In this document: positions 18,807-27,861 of the stretch, piece after piece
Numbering within the stretch: position 1 is the first letter of the stretch
Layout of the letters: each line of letters begins with the position of its first letter
Assembly (NCBI GenBank): GCA_030145085.1
Contig: JAQYWG010000011.1
Span: 1 to 32,579, forward strand
Direction: 5' to 3'
Origin: Thermodesulfobacteriota bacterium
Lineage (GTDB): Bacteria; Desulfobacterota; BSN033; WVXP01; G020346125
Length of the DNA: 32,579 nt
Position numbers and translations under genes: made by a program
The notes under the pieces: model-generated
What the model saw: the letters and a program-made list of their open reading frames with translations, nothing else
Databases searched by the model: none
Told to the model about the DNA's origin: nothing

Positions 18807-19121
18807 TTACAACCTCTCAATCTTGAAGAACACGGGCCGCGCCCCATCGCTGCAACAGGAGTAAATCAATCCTTCTTTTTTGATCCAAGGGTAGTTTCCT
18901 CCAAATCGCAGCCCCGTCACCGCCGGATAGATGTCGTGCCAGGCCCAGGTGCAAAAGCCGGAGGGCATCGCCCCTGACTCTTCAACAATAAACTCTTGCC
19001 CCACTTCCAGCCGATCGCAATACGGGGACATATCCTCCGCCACTTCCGGGAGGGGTTGGCCGTAAACCTCCTTCGAGCTCAACTTTTTCAACACCGTGAC
19101 CTTCAGCCGCTGTTTTGCCAT
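18807..19121 (-). CDS. TIGR04076-like small protein
   Basis: LKVTVLKKL...FIVEESGAMPSGFCTWAWHDIYPAVTGLRFGGNYPWIKKEGLIYSCCSDGARPVFFKIERL. Confidence 0.75.
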   Translation of the reverse strand: MAKQRLKVTVLKKLSSKEVYGQPLPEVAEDMSPYCDRLEVGQEFIVEESGAMPSGFCTWAWHDIYPAVTGLRFGGNYPWIKKEGLIYSCCSDGARPVFFKIERL

Positions 19122-19220
19122 TTCTTCCTCCCTTCAAGATTTTTATTGAAGTACATCCTGAATTGGTTCTCATTAACTTTTGCAATCTCGCATACCCTAT
19201 CTTCGTATCGCCCGTTGGGT

Positions 19221-19577
19221 TCACTTGGGTGGTTCTATCTTCACTGGTGGTGAAAATGCGCAGAGTAGCTTCATTTCACCTTTCCTCTCATTGAGTATCC
19301 GGTGATTTGACTCCGCCTCTATGGCGAGGACCGTCCCACGATGGATAGCCTTTGTCTCGGTGTCCGAGTAAGCGAACCCAGTTCCTTGGACCACATAGAT
19401 GGTTTCTTCGCCTTCTTTGTGTACGTGCCAAGGAAGGCTGCTCCCTTCAGGAATCTCAGCCAATCCGAAGGTAATGTGCTTGCTTCCGATACTGTCCGGA
19501 TCGCCCAATACCCTAAAGCTTCTTCCGGGCAATTGAATCATTTTCGTTTCTTTCTCGTCCGTAACCCTCATGGACAC
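19221..19577 (-). CDS. Cupin-domain protein
   Basis: GSSLPWHVHKEGEETIYVVQGTG...GTVLAIEAESNHRILN. Confidence 0.85.
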   Translation of the reverse strand: MSMRVTDEKETKMIQLPGRSFRVLGDPDSIGSKHITFGLAEIPEGSSLPWHVHKEGEETIYVVQGTGFAYSDTETKAIHRGTVLAIEAESNHRILNERKGEMKLLCAFSPPVKIEPPK

Positions 19578-19581
19578 CTCT

Positions 19582-19863
19582 TTATTCCATTTTGGCCTTC
19601 AAGATCTTCCGTGTCTCGATCCCTCCAGGCCTGTCAAGGAAGATATTCTTCCCCGTTCTTTCGACATTTTGATGCAGTTTTTTGGATTCATGGACTTCTG
19701 GTGTATCAATCCCGATAAGTCCCACCCTTTGGCCATTGGCGAGGAAAAACATATCGCCGTCAACAATCTGTGTGACTCGATAGAATCTTCCCTTTGAATG
19801 TGAGGGAACGGATAGGACCAGTGCAATCAAATGGGGTACGAGAATTAGCTTCCAGACTTCCAT
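19582..19863 (-). pseudogene. Truncated SNase/thermonuclease-like protein
   Basis: RFYRVTQIVDGDMFFLANGQRVGLIGIDTPEVHESKKL matches the N-terminal half of SNase domains; ORF stops at 93 aa and the usual R in VRLIGIDTPE is G. Confidence 0.55.
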
Positions 19864-19895
19864 GGGTGCCCTCAGACAGAACTTTTAAAAGAGGG

Positions 19896-20327
19896 CTACT
19901 TGATGACCATTATATAGATGCGTTCAGCCAGATGGAAGACTTTGTGGGAAACGCTCCCAAGAAGAAACCCCTTCATCCCAGTCAACCCCCTACTTCCTAT
20001 GACAATCATATCGACGCCTTCTGCCTTTGCAAATTCGATGATCCTACTCGCAGGCTCTCCTTGAACCATGGCTGACTGAACATCTTTCACACCGCATTTC
20101 TTGGTTTCCCTTTCGGCTTCCTCAATGATTTTCTTACCGTCCTCTTCCAGAACCCTTAGTATCCCTTCCATAGCGGGGAAGGCCCCTTCATGGAATATCG
20201 CAGGGGAGGAAACCACATGAAGGAGATAAATCGGGGCAGCATATTTCAAGGCAATGTCACAGGCAATTTCAATGGCCTTTTTGGCATAGTCAGAGCCATC
20301 TGTTGGAACAAGGATTTTTTTAATCAT
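19896..20327 (-). CDS. Universal stress protein UspA family
   Basis: KKILVPTDGSDYAKKAIEIACDIA...DMIVIGSRGLTGMKGFLLGSVSHKVFHLA. Confidence 0.95.
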   Translation of the reverse strand: MIKKILVPTDGSDYAKKAIEIACDIALKYAAPIYLLHVVSSPAIFHEGAFPAMEGILRVLEEDGKKIIEEAERETKKCGVKDVQSAMVQGEPASRIIEFAKAEGVDMIVIGSRGLTGMKGFLLGSVSHKVFHLAERIYIMVIK

Positions 20328-20430
20328 GAGCTTACATCCCCCTTTCGTGAAATTTCTATTTACCAGTAGTATGAGTCTTCAGAGGCTCATATTCGCCCTC
20401 AGAGAGGAATTCTCTGCCCATCAAAGGATT

Positions 20431-20556
20431 TTACTCCCCGTCAACGATCCGCTTGATCCAGGCGTTTTGGGAATCAGCGGCTTGACAAAAGAGGGGGATA
20501 GACAGCAATAAAAGGACAAATAAGAGTGGGATAATCTTCTGGCCAAGCCGCCTCAT
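20431..20556 (-). pseudogene. Signal-peptide plus nuclease-like N-terminal remnant (41 codons)
   Basis: Reverse strand MRRLGQKIIPLLFVLLLLSIPLFCQAADSQNAWIKRIVDGE*; the VDG(D) position is where SNase domains usually start. Confidence 0.35.
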
Positions 20557-20638
20557 GGGCCAATAGTATCAGAGTAAAATAATATTTACAAGAAAGAAAA
20601 AATCAGGGCCAACCGACCTTGATTTAATGTTGGTGGGC

Positions 20639-20755
20639 TGTTGCCCAAATCTCCTGGAGCGAACATTAAAGAATTTTTACTAACCATTCTTAGTGAAGCG
20701 AACTTTAGAGTGGTCAAAAATTCTTTTCAGAGAGCGAAAGGGAGTTTGGGCAACA
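20639..20755. repeat. Imperfect ~115-bp palindromic repeat element
   Basis: Terminal TGTTGCCCAAA / TTTGGGCAACA plus inner imperfect arms AAAGAATTTTTACTAACCATTCTTAG / CTTTAGAGTGGTCAAAAATTCTTT. Confidence 0.75.
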
Positions 20756-20922
20756 AGTCCTTGAAATATGACCCTTTTATCTTCTCTTAATTGTGAATCG
20801 AGTTAGGTATTGTACTTGATGTTGTTGAAAGATGAAGCGAGAGAAGACCGGACCCCTTGCTCCGATCATCCCAAATTTGATGAAGGTTCCGGATTATTTG
20901 GGGAATTCCGTTATCCCTGAGC

Positions 20923-21075
20923 GGTTTGTCTGGTTTGTTTGGTCTACCTGGTTTGTTTGGTCAATCTGGTCTATCTGGTTTAGATCGTTGAAATGGTTTG
21001 GATCGTTTATTGGGTTTATTTGGTTTATCTCGTTTGTCTCGTTTTTCTGGTCTATTCGGTTTACTCGGTTTTTCT
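20923..21075. repeat. Degenerate 9-bp tandem repeat, 17 units, approximate consensus GGTTTRTYT
   Basis: GGTTTGTCT GGTTTGTTT GGTCTACCT GGTTTGTTT GGTCAATCT GGTCTATCT ... GGTTTACTC GGTTTTTCT, strict 9-nt register without indels. Confidence 0.9.
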
Positions 21076-21086
21076 GGATGGAATAT

Positions 21087-21319
21087 TGATGGTCTCGTAG
21101 AAAGTCATAATTCAGACGGCACAGTAAAAAGATCCAGATGCAAGGCGCGCAAATCCTGAGGAATGAGGCGTACAGAGAAGTACGCTGCAATGACGAAGGA
21201 TGCAGCGCAACGCAGCCCTTCGGCTTTGCTCAGGGCCGTGAGTCCTTCGACCTTGCTCAGGACCGTGAGCTTGTCGAACGGCCTGTCGAATGGCAGATGG
21301 ACTTTTTACGAAGCCGTCA
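21087..21319. mobile_element. MITE-like non-coding element with ~20-bp terminal inverted repeats
   Basis: Left TGATGGTCTCGTAGAAAGTC; right GACTTTTTACGAAGCCGTCA (reverse complement TGACGGCTTCGTAAAAAGTC), 16/20 matching; no transposase inside. Confidence 0.7.
21216..21290. repeat. Internal repeat inside the MITE-like element
   Basis: CCCTTCGGCTTTGCTCAGGGCCGTGAGT followed by CCTTCGACCTTGCTCAGGACCGTGAGC, then TTGTCGAACGGCCTGTCGAA. Confidence 0.7.
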
Positions 21320-21331
21320 AAGGGTTGGAGG

Positions 21332-21754
21332 ATGGCGAAAAAAGTGATTGGTGTGGTTAAACTGCAGGTTCCGGCAGGGCAGGCAAATCCTTCCCCTCCT
21401 GTTGGTCCCGCCCTGGGACAACACGGGGTTAACATCATGGAATTCTGCAAGGCATTTAACAGCAAAACACAGGGACAAGAAGGGATGGTTATCCCGGTGG
21501 TGATCACCATCTACGCGGATCGGTCCTTCAGTTTCATAACCAAAACCCCACCCGCAGCCATCCTCTTAAAGAGGGCGGCGAAGATCGCTAAGGGATCCGG
21601 CGAGCCCAATAGGGAAAAGGTGGGTGAGGTGACAAAGGATCAAATAAGGGAGATTGCCCAGATTAAGCTTAGGGACTTGAACGCCCTCGATATAGAGGGA
21701 GCAATGAAGATCATTGAGGGGACTGCCAGAAGCATGGGTATAGAGATCATTTAA
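21332..21754 (+). CDS. rplK: 50S ribosomal protein L11 (start corrected from the ORF track's 21290)
   Basis: [43 protein letters not shown]. Confidence 0.97.
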   Translation: MAKKVIGVVKLQVPAGQANPSPPVGPALGQHGVNIMEFCKAFNSKTQGQEGMVIPVVITIYADRSFSFITKTPPAAILLKRAAKIAKGSGEPNREKVGEVTKDQIREIAQIKLRDLNALDIEGAMKIIEGTARSMGIEII

Positions 21755-21764
21755 GGGGCTCTTT

Positions 21765-22475
21765 ATGGTGAAAACGGGCAAGAAGTATATGCAAGCAAAG
21801 GCACTCTTAGATCGGAGTACAAGGTATGATCTCGGGGAAGGGTTAAGGCTGATCACCGAATCCTCTTATGCCCATTTCGATGAAAGCGTGGATGTGGCTA
21901 TCAGGTTGAGCGTCGACCCGAGAAAGGCTGATCAGATGGTGAGAGGGACGGTTCTCCTTCCCCATGGAACGGGGAAAACGATTCGAGTGTTGGTATTTGC
22001 TAAGGGTCAGAAGGAGAAGGAAGCAAGCGATGCTGGAGCCGACTATGCAGGTGGTGATGAGTTGATAGAGAAGATTTCGGGTGGATGGCTGGATTTTGAT
22101 AAGGCCGTCGCCACCCCTGATATGATGGGCTCCGTTGGAAAACTCGGAAAGATCCTGGGGCCAAGGGGCCTCATGCCCAATCCAAAAGTGGGAACAGTAA
22201 CTTTCGATATTGAGAAATCGGTCAAGGAGATCAAGTCGGGGAAGGTAGAATTTAAAGTAGAAAAGGCTGGCATCGTACACGTGGCCGTGGGAAGGGTTTC
22301 GTTTGGGGTTGAGAAGCTCCTGGAGAACATAAAGGCCTTATTGGATGTCATCATTAGGGCAAAACCCCCCACGAGTAAGGGCATCTATCTGAAGAGTATC
22401 GCTCTATCGACAACGATGGGCCCTGGGGTCAAGATTGATCCCATGTCCGTTCGCACCGTGAGTAAAGTGAGCTGA
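21765..22475 (+). CDS. rplA: 50S ribosomal protein L1
   Basis: [48 protein letters not shown]. Confidence 0.98.
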   Translation: MVKTGKKYMQAKALLDRSTRYDLGEGLRLITESSYAHFDESVDVAIRLSVDPRKADQMVRGTVLLPHGTGKTIRVLVFAKGQKEKEASDAGADYAGGDELIEKISGGWLDFDKAVATPDMMGSVGKLGKILGPRGLMPNPKVGTVTFDIEKSVKEIKSGKVEFKVEKAGIVHVAVGRVSFGVEKLLENIKALLDVIIRAKPPTSKGIYLKSIALSTTMGPGVKIDPMSVRTVSKVS

Positions 22476-22497
22476 TACCGAACAGGAGATTAGAGAG

Positions 22498-23157
22498 GTG
22501 AACAGGAGGGAAAAGGAGCAGGTTGTTTCGGAGCTACACCGGAAGCTGCAAGAATTGAGGGCTGTGATTCTAACGGATTATCGTGGATTGAACGTGGAAG
22601 AGATCACCCGCTTGAGGAGGCAGTTGCAGGAGGTTTCCGTTGAATACCGGGTGGTGAAAAATACCTTGATGCGCCTCGCGTCGAAGGAGACAAGCTTGGA
22701 GCAACTTTCAGACCTCCTTGTTGGTCCAACGGCAATGGCCTTCTCGAATGACGATCCCCTTGCTCCGGCGAGGGTGCTTTTAGAATTCAGCAAGGAGATG
22801 CCTGCCCTTGAGATAAAGGGAGGCCTCGTTGAGGGACGGGTGGTCGGACCCCACGAGATTGAAGCTATGGCTAAGCTCCCGGGACGAGAGGTTTTACTGG
22901 GCAATCTTTTACGATTGCTCAAGGGAGGGCAGTTCCATCTGGTAAACGTTTTTTCCGCTCATATCAGAAAGTTGGTCCAGGTATTAGAGGCGATTCGCAT
23001 TACTCGCCAGGGCGAGGAAGAGGCTAAGGCTGAGGTTGAGGTTAAGGAAGAGGCAGAGGAAGAGGCTAAGGCTGAGGCTAAGGAAGAGGCAAAGGAAGAG
23101 GCTAAGGAAGAGGTTAAAAAAGAGGTTAAAAAAGAGGTTAAAAAAGAACCTAAGTAA
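22498..23157 (+). CDS. rplJ: 50S ribosomal protein L10 with long charged C-terminal tail
   Basis: L10 core (AVILTDYRGLNVEEITRLRRQLQE...YRVVKNTLMRLA); GTG start; Lys/Glu/Ala tail. Confidence 0.95.
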   Translation: MNRREKEQVVSELHRKLQELRAVILTDYRGLNVEEITRLRRQLQEVSVEYRVVKNTLMRLASKETSLEQLSDLLVGPTAMAFSNDDPLAPARVLLEFSKEMPALEIKGGLVEGRVVGPHEIEAMAKLPGREVLLGNLLRLLKGGQFHLVNVFSAHIRKLVQVLEAIRITRQGEEEAKAEVEVKEEAEEEAKAEAKEEAKEEAKEEVKKEVKKEVKKEPK

Positions 23158-23221
23158 GGAAGAGGCATAGGAAAGCCAATGGAAAGAGCCGGCGAGAATT
23201 CCATGATAGGAGGATGATACG

Positions 23222-23608
23222 ATGGCAGGGGTGAACAAGAAGGACGTTGTCAAATTCATCGAAAATATGACCGTTTTGGAGCTCTCGGAATTCGTCAAGG
23301 AATTAGAGGAGAAGTTTGGGGTGAGCGCTGCCGCTCCGGTTGGTATGCCCATGGGTCCTATTCCGGGCGCTGCCGAAGCTGCACCAGAGACGGAGAAGAC
23401 GGAGTTCGACATAATCTTGACGGGTTTTGGAGACAAGAAGATTCAGGTGATTAAGGCCGTTCGTGAGCTGACCAATTTGGGCTTAAAGGAAGCCAAAGAT
23501 CTGGTGGAAGGGTTTCCCAAACCCGTTAAGGAGGGTGTTCCCAAGGAGGAGGCTGAGTCAGCAAAGAAAAAGATCGAGGAAGCGGGGGGGACGGCAGAGA
23601 TTAAATAA
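23222..23608 (+). CDS. rplL: 50S ribosomal protein L7/L12
   Basis: [66 protein letters not shown]. Confidence 0.98.
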   Translation: MAGVNKKDVVKFIENMTVLELSEFVKELEEKFGVSAAAPVGMPMGPIPGAAEAAPETEKTEFDIILTGFGDKKIQVIKAVRELTNLGLKEAKDLVEGFPKPVKEGVPKEEAESAKKKIEEAGGTAEIK

Positions 23609-23672
23609 GCCCTTGTGATTCTGCCAATTATGAAAGGGAAGACTTCTCACTCAAAGGACTTGGGGAATATTT

Positions 23673-26600
23673 ATGAGTTCTCAAATATCTAATAGCAGAC
23701 GTTTCAGGAAAAATTTTGCGAAACTCCATGAAATCATCGGTGTCTCCAATCTAATCAACATCCAGGTCAAATCTTACAATAGATTCTTACAGATAAAGGT
23801 AGATCCCGATAGAAGGGAGAACATCGGCCTCCAAACGGTCTTCAAGACCGTCTTTCCTATCAGGGACTTTTACGAGACGGCATCCCTGGAGTTTGTGAGT
23901 TACCGATTGGGAGAGCCTAAATACGATGTAGAGGAGTGTCTGTTGAGGGGGATGACCTATGGGGCCCCTATCAAGGTGACCTTACGGTTTGTGGTCTGGG
24001 ATGTCCACGAGGAGACGAGAGCGAGAAACATCAAAGCCGTGAAGGAACAAGAGGTGTATTTTGGGGAAATTCCCCTGATGACCGAAAATGGTACATTCAT
24101 CATCAACGGGACGGAAAGGGTCATCGTGAGCCAGCTACACCGTTCCCCAGGGGTCTTCTTCGATCGGGATCAGGGAAAATTGACCGGGGGGAAAAACTTC
24201 TACTATGCCCGAATTATACCGTATCGTGGTTCTTGGATCGATTTTGAATTTGACAACAAGGATATTCTCTCTGTACGCATTGACCGGCGGAGGAAGTTGC
24301 CGGTCACTGTTCTCTTGAAGGCTCTGGGGTATACGACCCAGGAGTTGCTGGATTATTTCTATGATAAAGAGGAGATTTTTATCGAGAAAGGGAAATTCTA
24401 TAAAAGGGTTTCCTATGATCTCCTCACGGGTCAAAAGGCTACCGAGGACATCATCGACCCCAAGACCAAGGAGATCCTCATCAGAAAGAATCGTAAAATT
24501 ACCAAGGCCATTGTGAAAAAGCTGGAGGCGGCGAAGATCCGTTCCATCCCCATCGACCCCAGCGATCTCTTAGATCGATATCTGGCCACCGATCTGGTGG
24601 ACGGGGAGACCGGAGAGGTCTTCGCTGAGTGCAATGAGCCCATCGAGGAGAGGACCCTGGTGGAGATTGAGAAGAGGAAAACCAAAAACTTCAACATCCT
24701 TTTCATCGATCATATCAACGTGAGTTCCTCCCTCAGGGACACCTTGATGGTTGACAAGCTCGGAATGAGCCGGGAAGAGAAGGAGAAATTAGCCAGCAAG
24801 GAACCGGGGAAGTCTCCGGAAGAAAAGGAAACGGAAAAGGCTATCGTAGAAATTTACCGAAGGTTGAGGCCGGGTGATCCCCCCACCTTGGAGACGGCCA
24901 GGAACCTTTTCTATAACCTCTTCTTCAACCCAGACCGATATGATCTTTCCAAGGTGGGGAGGATGAAGTTAAACCTTAAGCTGCGATTGGATGTGCCCTT
25001 GGAGGTAACTGTCCTGAGAAGAGAGGATGTCCTCGAAGTGGTCAAGTATTTGATCAATTTGAAGGATGGACGGGGGGCGGTAGACGACATTGACCATTTG
25101 GGGAATCGCAGGGTGAGGACAGTGGGTGAACTTTTGGAAAATCAGTACCATATTGGGCTCATCAGGATCGAAAAGGCCATTAGGGAAAGGATGAGCCTGC
25201 AAGAAGTTGAAACGCTCATGCCCCACGACCTGATCAATTCCAAGCCTCTTTCAGCTGTTATCAAGGAGTTTTTTGGCAGCAGCCAGCTATCCCAATTTAT
25301 GGATCAAACCAATCCCCTTTCGGAGATTACCCATAAACGGAGGCTGAGCGCCCTTGGGCCTGGGGGATTGACGCGGGAGCGTGCTGGATTTGAGGTGAGG
25401 GATGTTCATCCAACCCATTATGGACGGATCTGCCCCATTGAAACCCCTGAAGGGCCGAATATAGGATTGATTACTTCCCTAAGTACGTATGCCCGGGTAA
25501 ACGATTACGGGTTCATAGAGACCCCCTATCGGAAAGTGGTCAACGGAAAGGTAACCGATACCATACAGTATCTCTTTGCCCTCGAGGAAGAGGATGCCGT
25601 TATTGCCCAGGCCAATGCACCCATCGATAGGTATGGCAGGTTCATGGCCCCCCTCGTATCCGCGAGGAAAGGTGGGGAGTTTATTATGGTGGGGGCTGAG
25701 GAAGTGGATTATATGGATGTTTCGCCGAAACAACTGGTCAGCGTTGGTACTTCTCTTATTCCTTTTCTGGAAAACGATGATGCAAATCGGGCTTTGATGG
25801 GCTCTAATATGCAGCGGCAGGCCGTTCCCCTCATGCGTACAGATGCTCCATTGATTGGAACGGGAATGGAGGGGATTGTGGCAAAGGATTCAGGAGTTAC
25901 AATCATCGCAAAAAGGGATGGGGTGGTCGAGGACGTTGATGCCTCCAGAATCGTGATTCGTTGCGAGCATCCTTCAAAGGGGGATAACGATACGGGCGTG
26001 GATATCTATAATCTCATTAAATATCAACGGTCAAACCAGAATACGTGTATTAATCAGAAGCCCATCGTCCATAGAGCCCAGAAAGTTAAGAAGGCCGATG
26101 TTATCGCCGATGGTCCTGCGACGGATGGAGGAGAGCTGGCCCTTGGGCAGAACGTCCTGGTCGCCTTCATGCCTTGGTGCGGATATAATTTCGAGGACTC
26201 TATTCTCATCAGCGAGAAGATTCTGAAGGAGGAGGCATACACATCGATTCACATCGAGGAACTCGAGTGCATCTCCCGGGATACTAAATTGGGGAGAGAG
26301 GAGATTACCCGGGATATTCCGAACGTGGGGGAAGAGGCATTGAAAGATCTCGATGAGAGTGGAATTATCCGAATTGGGGCGGAGGTAAAACCGGGGGATA
26401 TTCTGGTAGGTAAGGTAACCCCTAAGGGTGAAACTCAGCTTTCCCCGGAGGAGAAGTTATTAAGGGCTATCTTTGGCGAAAAGGCTGGGGATGTCAGGGA
26501 TACCTCCCTCACGGTTCCCCACGGAATAGAGGGTATCGTCATCGACGCGAAAGTCTTCGCAAGAAAGGGCGTGGATAAGGACGAGAGAAGCAAGGCCATC

Positions 26601-27860
26601 GAAGCCCAGGAGAAGGCGAGGATCTTGAAGAATCAGGCAGATGAGATACGCATCATCAGAGACAATATCAGAAAGAGAGTGGGAGACCTCTTGGTGGGGA
26701 AGAGATCCATAGGTACAATAACCGACGGCAAGAAGAAGGTTTTGCTGAACGAGGGCGATACGATAACGGTAGAAACCCTCTTCCAGATCCCTTATGAAAA
26801 GCTGGCAGAAATATCCGTGAAGGGAGACGCAGGGGTTCAAATGGAGGTTCAGGAGGCTCTCAATAGCGGAGATGCCCAAATCGATTTGGTAAAGACCATC
26901 TTCGATGAGAAGATTGCTAAGCTTAAGAGGGGTGATGAACTGCCCCCGGGGGTCATCAAACAGGTGAAGGTTTATGTGACAATGAAGAGAAAGTTGGCCG
27001 TTGGTGATAAGATGTCGGGAAGACATGGAAACAAGGGTATCATTTCCCGGATCCTGCCGGAAGAGGACATGCCTTTCTTGGAGGATGGAACATCCTGCGA
27101 TATTGTCCTGAATCCCCTGGGAGTTCCCTCCAGGATGAATGTCGGTCAAATTTTGGAAACCCATTTGGGCTGGGCCGCAAAAGGCTTGGGCTGGAAGATT
27201 CAAGAGTTGCTCGAGAAGCACCCCAGTAAGAAAATCTTGAGATCGAAAATTAAGGCCATTTATTCATCAAAGGAGGTCAACGCATTCATCGATACGGCGA
27301 CGGACGAGGAGATTTTGGAGATCGCTAAAGGGTTGGGCAAGGGGGTTCATATGGCTGTTCCCGTCTTCGACGGTGCTTCGGAGACTGAGATAAAGGAACA
27401 TTTGGAAGAGGCGGGACTTCCCCTAACAGGTCAAATTACCCTGTACGATGGGCGGACCGGGGAGCCATTCGACCAGAAGATAACCGTTGGATATATGTAC
27501 CTTCTTAAACTCCATCACTTAGTAGATGATAAAATCCATGCCCGATCTATCGGCCCTTATTCATTGGTTACCCAGCAACCTCTCGGTGGAAAAGCGCAAT
27601 TCGGCGGCCAACGACTTGGAGAGATGGAGGTATGGGCCTTGGAGGCTTATGGAGCTGGGCATTCGCTCCAGGAGTTTCTCACAGTAAAGTCCGATGATGT
27701 GGCCGGAAGAACGAGAACATATGAGGCCATCGTAAAAGGCGAGAACATCATAGAACCCGGACTTCCCGAATCCTTCAATGTCCTGGTGAAGGAATTGCAA
27801 AGCCTTGGCCTGGACGTGGAACTCATAGAGGACAAGGGAAAGATGAAGTTAGGAGGGTAA
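23673..27860 (+). CDS. rpoB: RNA polymerase beta subunit
   Basis: [65 protein letters not shown]. Confidence 0.99.
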   Translation: MSSQISNSRRFRKNFAKLHEIIGVSNLINIQVKSYNRFLQIKVDPDRRENIGLQTVFKTVFPIRDFYETASLEFVSYRLGEPKYDVEECLLRGMTYGAPIKVTLRFVVWDVHEETRARNIKAVKEQEVYFGEIPLMTENGTFIINGTERVIVSQLHRSPGVFFDRDQGKLTGGKNFYYARIIPYRGSWIDFEFDNKDILSVRIDRRRKLPVTVLLKALGYTTQELLDYFYDKEEIFIEKGKFYKRVSYDLLTGQKATEDIIDPKTKEILIRKNRKITKAIVKKLEAAKIRSIPIDPSDLLDRYLATDLVDGETGEVFAECNEPIEERTLVEIEKRKTKNFNILFIDHINVSSSLRDTLMVDKLGMSREEKEKLASKEPGKSPEEKETEKAIVEIYRRLRPGDPPTLETARNLFYNLFFNPDRYDLSKVGRMKLNLKLRLDVPLEVTVLRREDVLEVVKYLINLKDGRGAVDDIDHLGNRRVRTVGELLENQYHIGLIRIEKAIRERMSLQEVETLMPHDLINSKPLSAVIKEFFGSSQLSQFMDQTNPLSEITHKRRLSALGPGGLTRERAGFEVRDVHPTHYGRICPIETPEGPNIGLITSLSTYARVNDYGFIETPYRKVVNGKVTDTIQYLFALEEEDAVIAQANAPIDRYGRFMAPLVSARKGGEFIMVGAEEVDYMDVSPKQLVSVGTSLIPFLENDDANRALMGSNMQRQAVPLMRTDAPLIGTGMEGIVAKDSGVTIIAKRDGVVEDVDASRIVIRCEHPSKGDNDTGVDIYNLIKYQRSNQNTCINQKPIVHRAQKVKKADVIADGPATDGGELALGQNVLVAFMPWCGYNFEDSILISEKILKEEAYTSIHIEELECISRDTKLGREEITRDIPNVGEEALKDLDESGIIRIGAEVKPGDILVGKVTPKGETQLSPEEKLLRAIFGEKAGDVRDTSLTVPHGIEGIVIDAKVFARKGVDKDERSKAIEAQEKARILKNQADEIRIIRDNIRKRVGDLLVGKRSIGTITDGKKKVLLNEGDTITVETLFQIPYEKLAEISVKGDAGVQMEVQEALNSGDAQIDLVKTIFDEKIAKLKRGDELPPGVIKQVKVYVTMKRKLAVGDKMSGRHGNKGIISRILPEEDMPFLEDGTSCDIVLNPLGVPSRMNVGQILETHLGWAAKGLGWKIQELLEKHPSKKILRSKIKAIYSSKEVNAFIDTATDEEILEIAKGLGKGVHMAVPVFDGASETEIKEHLEEAGLPLTGQITLYDGRTGEPFDQKITVGYMYLLKLHHLVDDKIHARSIGPYSLVTQQPLGGKAQFGGQRLGEMEVWALEAYGAGHSLQEFLTVKSDDVAGRTRTYEAIVKGENIIEPGLPESFNVLVKELQSLGLDVELIEDKGKMKLGG

Positions 27861-27861
27861 C

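Noticed and set aside
20595-20630. Hairpin AAATCAGGG...CCTTGATTT as a minus-strand terminator
   Set aside because: Stem is plausible with a T-rich tail on the minus strand, but no minus-strand gene to its right was found, so it has no clear role
20923-21075. CRISPR array partner for Cas6
   Set aside because: Unit length is 9 bp with no unique spacers; it does not resemble a CRISPR array
20832-21190. ORFs 20832-21089 (+) and 20894-21190 (-) as real proteins
   Set aside because: Both are mostly translations of the 9-bp tandem repeat; there is no recognisable domain or strong ribosome-binding site, and they overlap each other on opposite strands
21112-21510. ORF translating the MITE-like region ([23 protein letters not shown])
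   Set aside because: Spurious translation of nested repeats overlapping the rplK start
22959-23436. Minus-strand Ser/Leu-rich ORFs opposite rplJ/rplL (22959-23204, 22984-23436)
   Set aside because: Antisense translations of the repetitive L10 tail and L7/L12 coding sequence
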